This document shows, in pieces, positions 24,211 through 31,895 of a DNA stretch of 40,431 nucleotides. The stretch comes from a virus. The DNA is taken from the IMG/VR virus record IMGVR_UViG_3300020020_000095, positions 1 through 40,431 of that record; one strand, written 5' to 3'. Position 1 is the stretch's first letter. Each line of letters opens with the position of its first letter. A program made the translations under genes and the position numbers. The notes under the pieces are model-generated. The model worked only from the letters and a program-made list of their open reading frames with translations, ran no database searches and was not told the origin of the DNA.

Positions 24211-24405
24211 GTGACTAGCGCAAATGGGAACGGAGATAGATGGAAAGTTACCAAGGAGAAATTTCTGATGTTCTCCGGCCTATTCTCGTTCTTTTTTCAG
24301 CTAGTCCATGTGCAAGTGTTAGGGGGTGTCCTGCATTATGAGTTTCTTCTAGGTTCCCTCGCGCTATGCGGCGTCAGTATTGCTTGGTGGAGTGACAAGA
24401 AATGA
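24211..24405 (+). CDS. putative holin, 64 aa
   Basis: The GTG-started product has a charged N-terminus (NGNGDRWKVTKEK) and two hydrophobic segments, FLMFSGLFSFFFQLVHVQVL and FLLGSLALCGVSIAWW, then a basic end (SDKK). Size, two-pass topology and place after the lysin are those of holins, which form membrane lesions at a set time. The ribosome binding site is weak, as is often so for holins. No family proof. Confidence 0.6.
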   Translation: MTSANGNGDRWKVTKEKFLMFSGLFSFFFQLVHVQVLGGVLHYEFLLGSLALCGVSIAWWSDKK

Positions 24406-24592
24406 AAGGAATGATCTGCGGAATATCATGGAAGTATTGTCGCCCGCAACTAAACAGCACCTCTCTGTTTGGTGGATTACGCATAGGAGTAGATTAAGAC
24501 TATGGGCGTATCATAACGCATGTATGCTTACGTTCACGCTCATACTGAACATTGTTACATGGTCTTTGATAGTTCTATCTATTGTGATTTGA
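24392..24592 (+). CDS. small membrane protein, possible second holin
   Basis: This frame overlaps the previous gene. Starts at GTG 24392 or ATG 24428 are both possible; neither has a strong ribosome binding site. A basic amphipathic part (THRSRLRLWAYHN) precedes one C-terminal membrane segment (MLTFTLILNIVTWSLIVLSIVI, last 22 residues). It may be an antiholin or holin partner of the upstream protein; this is inferred from topology and place. Confidence 0.5.
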   Translation: MTRNERNDLRNIMEVLSPATKQHLSVWWITHRSRLRLWAYHNACMLTFTLILNIVTWSLIVLSIVI

Positions 24593-24603
24593 GAGGAGGT
24601 TAA

Positions 24604-25131
24604 ATGAACGCTAAAGAAGGCGAGCCTGGTAAAAAAGGTGAGCAGGCCATCGGACAGCAAGGCGGCAAGGGTGGTGAAGGTGGACGTGGTGGTAAAGGCA
24701 CGCCTGTAGGTAAAGGCGGCGCAGGTGGTGAAGGAGGTAGAGGCGCGCAAGGTAGGCAAGGTCCACAAGGTCCACGAGGAGAAGCTGGTAAATACGAGGC
24801 TATTCATCCCTATAGATGGGCAGCTTTGGGTGTTTGGATCATCGTGTTCACTCTTGCTACTGGCTATGCTCTCAGAGAAACCAGAGAACAGGCTGTATCA
24901 CAAGAGGCTCTTTCTGTCGAAAACAAACAACGAATTGCGGACATTCAACAATCACGCATTGATTCGTGTAAGGCAAACTACGAATCAATCAGAGAAGTGT
25001 TCTTCGTACTTGTTGGTCGGCCAACAGATAGAAGAACGCGAAGGCGAGCGGTTCGCTTTAATGAGTACATTGATCAGAAGAAAATGGGATGCGTTGCTCA
25101 AACCGATCCCGATACTAACGGAGGTAGCTAA
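24604..25131 (+). CDS. collagen-like membrane protein
   Basis: The 175-residue product starts with about 60 residues of Gly-rich, partly Gly-x-y repeats (GRQGPQGPRGEAGK at the end), then one membrane segment (about 72-88), then an outside helix and a domain with two cysteines (C122, C163) and SRIDSCKANYESIREVFF. Related one-pass proteins with the C-terminal pattern occur near phage lysins. The collagen-like part faces the cytoplasm if the membrane protein is N-in. The ATG follows GAGAGGAGGTTAA. A role in lysis is inferred. Confidence 0.7.
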   Translation: MNAKEGEPGKKGEQAIGQQGGKGGEGGRGGKGTPVGKGGAGGEGGRGAQGRQGPQGPRGEAGKYEAIHPYRWAALGVWIIVFTLATGYALRETREQAVSQEALSVENKQRIADIQQSRIDSCKANYESIREVFFVLVGRPTDRRTRRRAVRFNEYIDQKKMGCVAQTDPDTNGGS

Positions 25132-25197
25132 ATGTACATCGGTGGTGGACTACTGCTGTTAATCCTGATTATCCTGGTAATCATCTTTCTAGCGTAG
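25132..25197 (+). CDS. tiny membrane peptide, 21 aa
   Basis: The ATG directly follows the previous stop and has GGAGGTAGCTAA upstream. The peptide is MYIGGG followed by fifteen hydrophobic residues, so it is nothing but one membrane span. Very small peptides of this composition are found in phages next to lysis genes. It may tune holin timing; this is inference. Confidence 0.65.
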   Translation: MYIGGGLLLLILIILVIIFLA

Positions 25198-25205
25198 GGG
25201 AGAAC

Positions 25206-25478
25206 ATGGCTTATAAAGCTCTGACGTATGTGAATCTCCCGCCCAATAACAAGAAGGCTCCGGGAGATACTATCACTCAGAAGGAACTCGACGACGCTGT
25301 ACCCAAGCAGAGTGAAGCTGAAATCAAGCAGTTGCTGGATCAGAAGGCGATCAGTAAGAACATGGATGCACCGATTGACAAAGCTCATGCGCCTATCGAA
25401 ATCCCGCCTTCAGCTAATCCTATTTCCATTGATGTTGTTTCAGGAGACGTAGGTGAAGGGGCTGATGCAAATGGTTGA
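25206..25478 (+). CDS. hypothetical protein, 90 aa
   Basis: The ATG follows GTAGGGGAGAAC. The N-terminal part reads YVNLPPNNKKAPGDTITQKE, then a helical stretch with EAEIKQLLDQKAI and a Pro/Ala-rich acidic tail. The PGD-x-I-x-x-x-E(L) pattern and small size recall short phage proteins that attach to tail fibre or capsid, but I do not claim a family. It overlaps the next gene slightly. Confidence 0.65.
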   Translation: MAYKALTYVNLPPNNKKAPGDTITQKELDDAVPKQSEAEIKQLLDQKAISKNMDAPIDKAHAPIEIPPSANPISIDVVSGDVGEGADANG

Positions 25479-26049
25479 AATCGTAGTTCACGAAGTAGGC
25501 AATTGGAAATGGCACACAGTAGTTGAGAAATGGTCTGAAGAAGCATGTGACTTCGCACGTAAGAAGTTGTGGCTACCTAAGCTGGCACCTGTGTCGTCTT
25601 TTGAGCTTAGGCGGCTCATCGGTGCTTGCGAAGAAAGTCTAGAAGTACCAGGTAATCTACTGCTTAACGCAGGTATCGCTCATATGCTAGATCAGACGCA
25701 TGGAGCAACTACCGATCCTCTCAACAATGCCAACACACGCTTGGGAGTAGGTAACTCGGCTACGGCTGAGGCTGCTACTCAGACTGACTTGCAGGCTGCG
25801 GCAGGCGCAGCTAACAGACAGTTCAAGCTTATGAATGCAACGTTCCCGTCTAGGTCTGCACAGACGGAATCTTATCAGTCGGATTACACTTCCGGTGAGG
25901 CTAACTTCATCTGGAATGAATGGGGAGTCGATAACGGTAATGCCACGGGTACTACTGTTGTAGCTCCTATGCTCAACCGTAAGGTAGCGTCGTTGGGTAC
26001 GAAGGCTACAGGTACTTGGACGCTTACTGCAACTCTGACCATTTCATAA
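25471..26049 (+). CDS. phage structural protein of unknown role, 192 aa
   Basis: I start at MVEIVVHEVG because AAGGGG lies 9 bases before it. The protein has the run NLLLNAGIAHMLDQTHG, then NNANTRLGVGNS, then ANFIWNEWGVDNG and a C-terminal LNRKVASLGTKATGTWTLT. I recall this pattern from many phage and metagenome proteins in tail or surface gene clusters. Biochemical function is not known. It is followed closely by another beta-rich protein. Confidence 0.65.
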   Translation: MVEIVVHEVGNWKWHTVVEKWSEEACDFARKKLWLPKLAPVSSFELRRLIGACEESLEVPGNLLLNAGIAHMLDQTHGATTDPLNNANTRLGVGNSATAEAATQTDLQAAAGAANRQFKLMNATFPSRSAQTESYQSDYTSGEANFIWNEWGVDNGNATGTTVVAPMLNRKVASLGTKATGTWTLTATLTIS

Positions 26050-26050
26050 C

Positions 26051-26512
26051 ATGAGGTCAATCTACGAGGCACATACAGAGGCCGACGTAGGCTTCACCAC
26101 AGTTGAATCTGTCTTTGGGGTAAAAGCTGATGCTGGTCATGCTATTGATCTTCTGGCTCTCAGCTTTTCCCTTGACGGTATTACTGCCGATGCAGCACCT
26201 GTGCTGGTTGAGTTTTGCACGGCCACGTTTGCTACTAACGCGCCAGGAACCAACTCAACCGCAGTTACGGTACACAATACGTCTGGTCCCAGAATCGCAG
26301 AAACCTTTGCTGCTGCTAGAGAGTGGACCGCCGCACCTACTGTTCTAGTAGCAGTACAGGCTCTTGAATACGATCCATATAAAATGATCGTTAAGGACTC
26401 ATTCCCTCTAGGTGAAGGATACGATTTCCCTGTAGCTGAGGGATTCGTGGTTAGAATGACAGCGGCTGTCACAGTGAATGCTCGCGTCCACGCAAGGTGG
26501 GCTAGAGTCTAA
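26051..26512 (+). CDS. beta-rich hypothetical protein, 153 aa
   Basis: Starting one base after the previous stop, this protein is Ala/Val/Thr-rich with alternating pattern, from MRSIYEAHTEADVG to a final VHARWARV. It looks like a jelly-roll-type virion protein. No motif identifies it. Close spacing suggests it works with the preceding gene product. Confidence 0.6.
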   Translation: MRSIYEAHTEADVGFTTVESVFGVKADAGHAIDLLALSFSLDGITADAAPVLVEFCTATFATNAPGTNSTAVTVHNTSGPRIAETFAAAREWTAAPTVLVAVQALEYDPYKMIVKDSFPLGEGYDFPVAEGFVVRMTAAVTVNARVHARWARV

Positions 26513-26524
26513 AGAGAGGTTAGA

Positions 26525-27754
26525 ATGAAACGGTACATTCTCTTCGGCATATTGCTTGCTGCGTTGTTTCCCGTTGGGGTAGCAGCATCGCATTTTGTTA
26601 CAGAGCTGCACGTTTTCGATCCACCCGCAATTACGACGGTTGTTCCTAAAAACCAACGGACAGTTGTAGTCAATCCTCCACCTATGACAATCACCGACCA
26701 AGATCAGGTTCAGCATGAAACGGTGACAGTTACAGTAACAGGTACTACTGAAACTACACCGCCACCACCACCGCCTCCTCCTCCACCCCCTCCCCCGCCA
26801 CCGCCACCTACGAATGATTGCTCAAGGACGTTTGGGCCGACTAATGACTTCTCGGCACTACAATCGTTCGTTACCGGAGCGACCACTAGCGATGTATCCT
26901 GCCTGCGCGATGGCGACTACACATTCACAGACAGCGCAACATACCTGCGAGTTGATCGTGGTGTGCTCAAGTCGGTTCCTGATGAGAGAGCACGAATTCT
27001 AAATCGCGGCGTTGAACTATATGGTTCGGCCAAGCTCTACAACATCACGTTCCACGACTCGTTCAACACTCGCTGCATTAATGTCCGAGGCACCGACAAC
27101 GAAGTCAAGGGCAACCGCTTTGAGCGTTGTGGCGCCAGTGGTATTTTCCTTGCGGAGACGGCTGTTAACGCGCTCGTTCATGGTAATACTGTTGACACTG
27201 TAAATCTGGACGTTTCGTCGGGCAATAATGCACAGTCCCACGGTGCATACATTCAGGGCAGAGGGCATGACGTTGTTCGTAATCTGTTCATCATGCGAGC
27301 CTGTGGATACGGAATGCAGGTGTACGGCTCTGGCTCGGATATGGATATTTGGGGCAACGTATCGGTGCTTTCAACGTGCCGCTCAGGACTTTTGATTGAA
27401 ACAAGTAACGGTGGCGTTCGCGCCTACAACAATATATTGGCATTCAATGGCACAGGTGATGCTTCTACTGAATACGGCATCCTCATTCGAGGGTGCGGCG
27501 GCGGTGGCTGCGTAGCGAGTGACAACATCACCTTCGGGAATCTGAGTGGTAGCATCAATGATACGTGTAGTTGCGCGACGAAGGTGAACAACCGTAATGT
27601 CGATCCGCAATTCGTTGATGCAGAATACCGCGTAGTTGCTGGTAGCCCAGCAGTTGATACAGCTAATCCTTCGTTCGTTCATTTCCCAGATTTCGGCGGG
27701 ATACAATTCCCACTTGGATTTGGTCCGGACGTAGGAGCACACGAGACGCACTAA
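26525..27754 (+). CDS. secreted right-handed beta-helix protein with polyproline linker
   Basis: The 409-residue product begins with a clear signal peptide (MKRYILFGILLAALFPVGVA), then a Thr/Val-rich stretch, 17 consecutive prolines (79-95), and a right-handed beta-helix of the pectate-lyase-like class: repeated strand and Asn patterns such as RGTDNEVKGNRFERCG and YNNILAFNGTG. It ends with DPQFVDAEYRVVAGSPAVD and DVGAHE, common in such proteins. Six or more cysteines suggest an exported fold. Arginine codons are mostly CGN, unlike neighbours that favour AGA, which suggests transfer. A polysaccharide lyase or binder is likely; catalytic residues are not evident. Confidence 0.8.
   Translation: MKRYILFGILLAALFPVGVAASHFVTELHVFDPPAITTVVPKNQRTVVVNPPPMTITDQDQVQHETVTVTVTGTTETTPPPPPPPPPPPPPPPPPTNDCSRTFGPTNDFSALQSFVTGATTSDVSCLRDGDYTFTDSATYLRVDRGVLKSVPDERARILNRGVELYGSAKLYNITFHDSFNTRCINVRGTDNEVKGNRFERCGASGIFLAETAVNALVHGNTVDTVNLDVSSGNNAQSHGAYIQGRGHDVVRNLFIMRACGYGMQVYGSGSDMDIWGNVSVLSTCRSGLLIETSNGGVRAYNNILAFNGTGDASTEYGILIRGCGGGGCVASDNITFGNLSGSINDTCSCATKVNNRNVDPQFVDAEYRVVAGSPAVDTANPSFVHFPDFGGIQFPLGFGPDVGAHETH
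26759..26809 (+). repeat. CCN microsatellite encoding 17 prolines
   Basis: Seventeen CCN codons in a row make a 51-base pyrimidine-rich tract. The minus strand is a run of GG and GGGGG blocks that could form a G-quadruplex. Length changes by codon units would keep the frame. Confidence 0.85.
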
Positions 27755-27760
27755 TGTCTG

Positions 27761-28630
27761 ATGTTGATTAAGGTAGCTCCCCAACTTAGGGGACGTAGTG
27801 AAGCTGAGTTAGTTTCACTGCTGAAGCAAGGATTAGCCCGTGTAGACGGAGATTCCATCGTGCCGACAATCTCGGGACGGGCTAATTTGCTTGCGAACAA
27901 TTACGAAGGTGGAGTTCAGAGTGACACAATTTCTACCGGCAACTCTGGTGGAGCTTCTGGCGATGCCTTTAACGCAGTCTCGATTGGATCTGGTAATACA
28001 CTAATCTTCGACGGAACCAACGCTCAGGAACTTCTTGCAGCCAAGCACACTTTCGGTGGCACAGCTACGGGTTATCACGGCTGGAGTTTTACGGCGTTAA
28101 CTGTTAAGACGTGGTTTCGCACCTACTTCGCTATCTCTGCCATTCCAACAGTAGGAACGTGGTTTGGTCCGTTCCGACCTGTAATAACTGACGGATCACG
28201 CTCTATGAGCACGGGGATTTCAACAGCTGGACTCTTAACGTTCAGAAATGCCGCTGACGCCATAATCACGGCGCTGAATCCCACTATAGTCACAGTCCTG
28301 GCGACGGACACGGTTTACCGACTAGAATGGAGTGAAGTCCCCTCTACAACTGTAGGTGAAATTGAGTGGTGGTTATACGACGATCCTGATGCAGCAATCG
28401 GAAATCACGTCGAAACGAAAGGCCCTGTAGGCTCTCTAGTGCTCGGTGCAGAAATTGCTGGTTATCGAACGGGTTGTCAGGCAACAGCCGCTAATGTCGC
28501 GGGTCTTTCGCTTTGGAATGATAATATAGCAATTTCAACTGATGGACAAATTGGGCCTGAGGGCGGGGAACCTCCACCACCATCTACTATCATACCTTTG
28601 CGTTCTAGGAATGTGGTGAGAAGTAGATAA
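27761..28630 (+). CDS. lectin-like (ConA/LamG-type) structural protein
   Basis: The 289-residue protein has a short helical N-terminus, then a jelly-roll-like body with GYHGWSFTALTVKTWFRTYF and YRLEWSEVPSTTVGEIEWW, typical spacing of Trp and Tyr for concanavalin-like folds. It ends with a Pro-rich linker and the tail IIPLRSRNVVRSR. A similar basic C-terminal tail ends the next protein (KVIRSDAVQRASRW). The ribosome binding site is weak. It probably belongs to the virion surface or tail tip and may bind sugar. Confidence 0.6.
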   Translation: MLIKVAPQLRGRSEAELVSLLKQGLARVDGDSIVPTISGRANLLANNYEGGVQSDTISTGNSGGASGDAFNAVSIGSGNTLIFDGTNAQELLAAKHTFGGTATGYHGWSFTALTVKTWFRTYFAISAIPTVGTWFGPFRPVITDGSRSMSTGISTAGLLTFRNAADAIITALNPTIVTVLATDTVYRLEWSEVPSTTVGEIEWWLYDDPDAAIGNHVETKGPVGSLVLGAEIAGYRTGCQATAANVAGLSLWNDNIAISTDGQIGPEGGEPPPPSTIIPLRSRNVVRSR

Positions 28631-29355
28631 TGCCGTCTGTTGTAGATACACCTGCTGAATCCGCCACAATAACTGCGGGTACTTCGCATGTCATTAACCT
28701 GCCAGCAGGTGCTATTGGCAATCTGTTTGTTATCATCATTGACAAGGGTTCAACATCTGCCACTTTCAATGCTTTGGCAGGCTGGACGGAATTGCTAGAC
28801 GAGGCTCTTGCCAATGGTCTTGCGATCTTATACAGAGTAGCTGATGGAACAGAAGGTGCGACTATTACACTCACTTCATCAGCCGCCACAAGAACAGCTA
28901 GTATCGCATACGAAATTTCTGGCGCAGAAGATCCAGTAGTCCAAGCACCACAGATAGGGACTACTGCTACGGGTACGTCGTTAACACCCGATCCTCCAGC
29001 TGTTACACCTACAGGTGGTGCCAAGGATTATCTCTTCATCACGTTTGTGGGTATGGCTGGCGAGGAAGCCGACGATGATACGTGGGGTAATACGCCTCCC
29101 ACGAACTACACACCAACACCGCCTAGACAGAAGTCATGCGGTACTGCTGGTACTAACCTTGGCGGTTTGATTGTTTCTGCTGAGCGAGAACTCAATGCTT
29201 CGACTGAAAACCCCGGTACGTTTAGTGTTGACGTATCGGCTGCTTGGAGAGCACAGACAATAGCTATCCATCCTGCTCCCGCTCCTCCTCCGTTTGTGCG
29301 CAAGAGTTTGAAAGTTATCAGATCCGACGCAGTACAAAGGGCATCCAGGTGGTAG
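28630..29355 (+). CDS. beta-sandwich structural protein, 241 aa
   Basis: Coupled to the previous gene by TAATG. The sequence is Thr/Ala/Gly-rich with SATITAGTSHVINLPAG and AGWTELLDEALANGLAILYR, then PP-rich loops and a final basic tail. This pattern is found in phage tail-associated sandwich proteins. No enzyme motif. The C-terminal tail resembles that of the preceding protein, so both may dock to the same partner. Confidence 0.6.
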   Translation: MPSVVDTPAESATITAGTSHVINLPAGAIGNLFVIIIDKGSTSATFNALAGWTELLDEALANGLAILYRVADGTEGATITLTSSAATRTASIAYEISGAEDPVVQAPQIGTTATGTSLTPDPPAVTPTGGAKDYLFITFVGMAGEEADDDTWGNTPPTNYTPTPPRQKSCGTAGTNLGGLIVSAERELNASTENPGTFSVDVSAAWRAQTIAIHPAPAPPPFVRKSLKVIRSDAVQRASRW

Positions 29356-29358
29356 CGT

Positions 29359-30447
29359 ATGGCTAGGCTAGGTCGGCGTAGACGAGTACAGCCGTTCATT
29401 TATGCGGGTATCGCTACCGCTGAAACGACCACGCCGGTTAATGATACCGACGTTGGTACTGGTGTCGATGCCGCAACGCTTGTCGCGGCTATTCCAGCAA
29501 CTGAGTCTGGTTCAGGTGTAGACAATACTACTCTGGCCGTTCAGGTATTCAGCGCGGATACGGGATCGGGCACAGACAACGCAGCAGTCAGTGTACCTAT
29601 CGCAGGTAGCGATTCCGGATCAGGAGTCAATAACACTGGCACTCTAACTGCTGCTATCCCTGGAACGGATACAGGTTCGGGCGTTAACAACACTGGTGTG
29701 CTTACGGCGCAAATTCCGGCCACTGATACTAACGGTACTACGACTGAAAATGCAGCAGCAGCCGTCCCGGTATCCAGTTCGGACACTGGCTCAGGTGTTG
29801 ATAATGCTACTCTCCACGCCAAACCTAGTCAGACTGATACAGGTGCAGGAGCCGATAATCAGACGCTAGTGGTCCGTATCACGGTTACGGATACTAATGG
29901 CGTAACTACGGAACAAATCAGCCTGCGATTGTATGGAGTAGATACGGGGTCAGGAACTGAGAATCAATTGCTGACAGCCACTATATCTGTCGCTGAAACA
30001 GGACAAGGTTCAGATGCGGCAACTACAGGTACGCCTATCAATAGTAGTGACTCTGGCTCGGGAGTGAATAACACAGGTGTACTGACGGCGGCTCTGACTT
30101 CCTCGCAAGCTGGTACTAGTTCGGAGAACGCAGCAACCACGGTAGCCTACCTAGTCAGTGATACAGGCTCAGGAGTCAATGCCTTTTCGCTAACAGCTGC
30201 GATCCCCGCAAGTGAGTCAGGTGTTGGAATTGACTCTGCTGTTGCTGGAGGGCAAGAATTCAAATTCAGCGCTGACTTTGGTACTTCCTTTGAAGCAGCG
30301 ATTGTCACTATTATGGTGGAAACGGGAGCGGTTGCGAAGGGCCGAGTAGTTGTGCATAAATCAGCGCAGGGCGATGTTGAAGTGCGTTCAGGTAGAGCCG
30401 GTATTTTCACCAGCCGCGCTAAGGGTCGAATTGAAAGGATTAGATAA
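29359..30447 (+). CDS. repeat-rich fibre-like protein, 362 aa
   Basis: After a basic N-terminus (MARLGRRRRVQPFIYAG) come about fifteen tandem units of 17-20 residues (about 28-299) with core DTGSGVDNxxLxAxIPAS. A 60-residue C-terminal domain follows, with KGRVVVHKSAQGDVEVRSGR. The GxGxDN core recalls the calcium-binding RTX nonapeptide, and 18 residues equals two such turns, but the second half does not fit RTX. A stalk or adhesive fibre is the best guess. Start overlaps nothing; it ends at TAATG shared with the next gene. Confidence 0.65.
   Translation: MARLGRRRRVQPFIYAGIATAETTTPVNDTDVGTGVDAATLVAAIPATESGSGVDNTTLAVQVFSADTGSGTDNAAVSVPIAGSDSGSGVNNTGTLTAAIPGTDTGSGVNNTGVLTAQIPATDTNGTTTENAAAAVPVSSSDTGSGVDNATLHAKPSQTDTGAGADNQTLVVRITVTDTNGVTTEQISLRLYGVDTGSGTENQLLTATISVAETGQGSDAATTGTPINSSDSGSGVNNTGVLTAALTSSQAGTSSENAATTVAYLVSDTGSGVNAFSLTAAIPASESGVGIDSAVAGGQEFKFSADFGTSFEAAIVTIMVETGAVAKGRVVVHKSAQGDVEVRSGRAGIFTSRAKGRIERIR
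29440..30255 (+). repeat. tandem repeats coding for 17-20 residue units
   Basis: About fifteen degenerate units of 51-60 bases. Most contain a GATACxGGxTCxGGxGTxxATAA-type core, varied here by base. Units 4 and 5 (SGSGVNNTGTLTAAIPGT, TGSGVNNTGVLTAQIPAT) and 12 are most alike, suggesting recent unit duplication. Confidence 0.75.
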
Positions 30448-30824
30448 TGCCTGATATCAGGGTCACTAGAGGCGACACTCTAGTATTCGATGTATACGCC
30501 ACCAGATTTAATGAGACCACGGAACTGGATGAACCGATCCCACTTGCGGGAGCCAAAGCTTGGTTCACAGTTAAACGTGCTACACGTGATCCAGATAACC
30601 AGGCAATTATTAGTGTTAATACAGCAGATGATCCTACCAAAATTTTGATTGCAAACCCCGCGGGAGGGCAAATAAGAGTTGATCTAGACCCTGCCGATAC
30701 TTTGATATTGCCTAAGAGTTATCTACCGTATGACGTGCAAATTCTGGAAGCTGACGGAACGGTAACAACTGTCTCAAGAGGATCGGTTGAGGTAGACAGA
30801 GATACTACAGTCTCTTCAACCTAA
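30447..30824 (+). CDS. BppU/Ig-like baseplate or fibre accessory protein
   Basis: The 125-residue protein begins MPDIRVTRGDTLVFDVYA, then PIPLAGAKAWFTVKRATRDP and a later GGQIRVDLDPADTLILP and YLPYDVQI. This is the pattern of the small beta-sandwich found at the N-terminus of BppU-type baseplate proteins and in stand-alone phage proteins. It is the last gene of the rightward operon, followed by a strong terminator. Confidence 0.65.
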   Translation: MPDIRVTRGDTLVFDVYATRFNETTELDEPIPLAGAKAWFTVKRATRDPDNQAIISVNTADDPTKILIANPAGGQIRVDLDPADTLILPKSYLPYDVQILEADGTVTTVSRGSVEVDRDTTVSST

Positions 30825-30826
30825 AG

Positions 30827-30871
30827 CTTAGGGGGGCTAACCGTACTCTCTCCCGGTGTCGCCCCCCTAAG
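30827..30871. terminator. bidirectional terminator between converging operons
   Basis: CTTAGGGGGGC and GCCCCCCTAAG form a perfect 11-base-pair stem around a 23-base loop, in which ACCG and CGGT can pair too. ATTTTCTTCC follows on the plus strand. It sits 3 bases after the stop of the last rightward gene and 13 bases beyond the stop of the last leftward gene. Confidence 0.85.
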
Positions 30872-30884
30872 ATTTTCTTCCTAG

Positions 30885-31016
30885 TTATTCTGAATCGTCA
30901 CTACCACTACCGGCCTCATCATCGGCAGGTGGAGTAACTGTTTCCTCGGTTGTTTCCTCCCGAGTTGTTTCCTCAGTCACTTGTGTCTCTCTCTGCTCTT
31001 CTCCAGCTCCACTCAT
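30885..31016 (-). CDS. tiny acidic Thr/Glu-rich protein, 43 aa
   Basis: The ATG follows AAAGGGGGTGATTGA, a very strong ribosome binding site, so the frame is likely real despite its size. The peptide is almost only Glu, Thr, Ser, Gly and Asp (MSGAGEEQRETQ...GSGSDDSE), so it is disordered and strongly negative. It is the last gene of the leftward operon. Acidic small phage proteins sometimes mimic DNA or inhibit host enzymes; nothing shows that here. Confidence 0.65.
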   Translation of the reverse strand: MSGAGEEQRETQVTEETTREETTEETVTPPADDEAGSGSDDSE

Positions 31017-31034
31017 TCAATCACCCCCTTTCAT

Positions 31035-31517
31035 CTAATGCTGCCCTGGACTAGGAATTGGATCAGGTGGTGCAGGTGTCAAGTACACTTGTCGAATCAA
31101 ATTACAAGTGCCGGGATACCACTCGCGTTTGCCAAGATAGCAAAGCATGTACTGGTCAGCAAACAATTCAGCGGGATCGTAGTACGGGCCAGGGGAATTC
31201 CAAACCGTGTCTAGCGGTTGACCCCACAAAGCGAGGAATAAATCTTCCTCTGCCGCATCTACATAATCCCAATCGAATTGATGCCCGTATTCGTGATACA
31301 GCGTTTCCTGCATCTTCTTAGGACTCCTAGGCGCAACGTAAATTTCACGCGCCCAAGGAAAAGCACAACCGTAAACACCTGCTGGTGCATTTGGACAATA
31401 CACGCCGTAATACACAGTTACATTCGTTGGCAGCGGAACACCACCTTCGGCCGCTGACACCGATGAAGCTCCAACCAAAGCTAGAGTTAACGCAACCGCA
31501 ACTAAAACTTTCCGCAC
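31035..31517 (-). CDS. exported HEXXH metalloprotease-like protein
   Basis: The GTG start follows AAGGAGGTAATTT. A signal peptide (MRKVLVAVALTLALVGASSV, cut near SAA/E) leads a 137-residue mature part. It contains the zinc motif HEYGHQFD (H75, E76, H79) and a downstream DPAELFAD with E117 as likely third ligand, the gluzincin arrangement. Cysteines 41, 51, 126 and 138 may form disulfides. The end is Pro-rich. It would cut protein outside the cell. The substrate is unknown; a role in envelope change or competition is inferred. Confidence 0.7.
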   Translation of the reverse strand: MRKVLVAVALTLALVGASSVSAAEGGVPLPTNVTVYYGVYCPNAPAGVYGCAFPWAREIYVAPRSPKKMQETLYHEYGHQFDWDYVDAAEEDLFLALWGQPLDTVWNSPGPYYDPAELFADQYMLCYLGKREWYPGTCNLIRQVYLTPAPPDPIPSPGQH

Positions 31518-31528
31518 AAATTACCTCC

Positions 31529-31879
31529 TTAGCAGTAACCACCGGCTGATGCCCAATAGTAAGTACCATGATCGAGAACGCGGGGTTCTCCTAGGGTACA
31601 GTACGAGGCTGTATAGCCGTAACCATTCTTGTATTTAAGTGGCGGCCACACAAACGGCCCTACGTACACACACTGGAACCACCCAACCATCCTAGCTTGC
31701 CAATCTAGGAAGTAAGCATAAACGCCAGCGATACCATGCCAGCAATATGAGTTACCTCCACCACCAGGATCAATCACACTCTCGATAGGATTAACCGCCT
31801 GTGCTGGTTCGACGACCGCAACATTCGCAGCCACGAAAAGGCTAGCGAGTAGAAGTACGATGAGTGCGATACGCTTCAT
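31529..31879 (-). CDS. exported four-cysteine protein, 116 aa
   Basis: MKRIALIVLLLASLFVAANV and a cut site near AQA/V form a clear signal peptide. The mature ~88 residues are rich in Tyr, Trp and Gly with four cysteines (46, 70, 94, 116; the last is the C-terminus), typical of small exported domains that bind something. The ATG follows GGGAGGGAGTTGA. No known family. It lies between two exported enzyme-like proteins and may be a partner or inhibitor of either. Confidence 0.65.
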   Translation of the reverse strand: MKRIALIVLLLASLFVAANVAVVEPAQAVNPIESVIDPGGGGNSYCWHGIAGVYAYFLDWQARMVGWFQCVYVGPFVWPPLKYKNGYGYTASYCTLGEPRVLDHGTYYWASAGGYC

Positions 31880-31895
31880 TCAACTCCCTCCCAAC

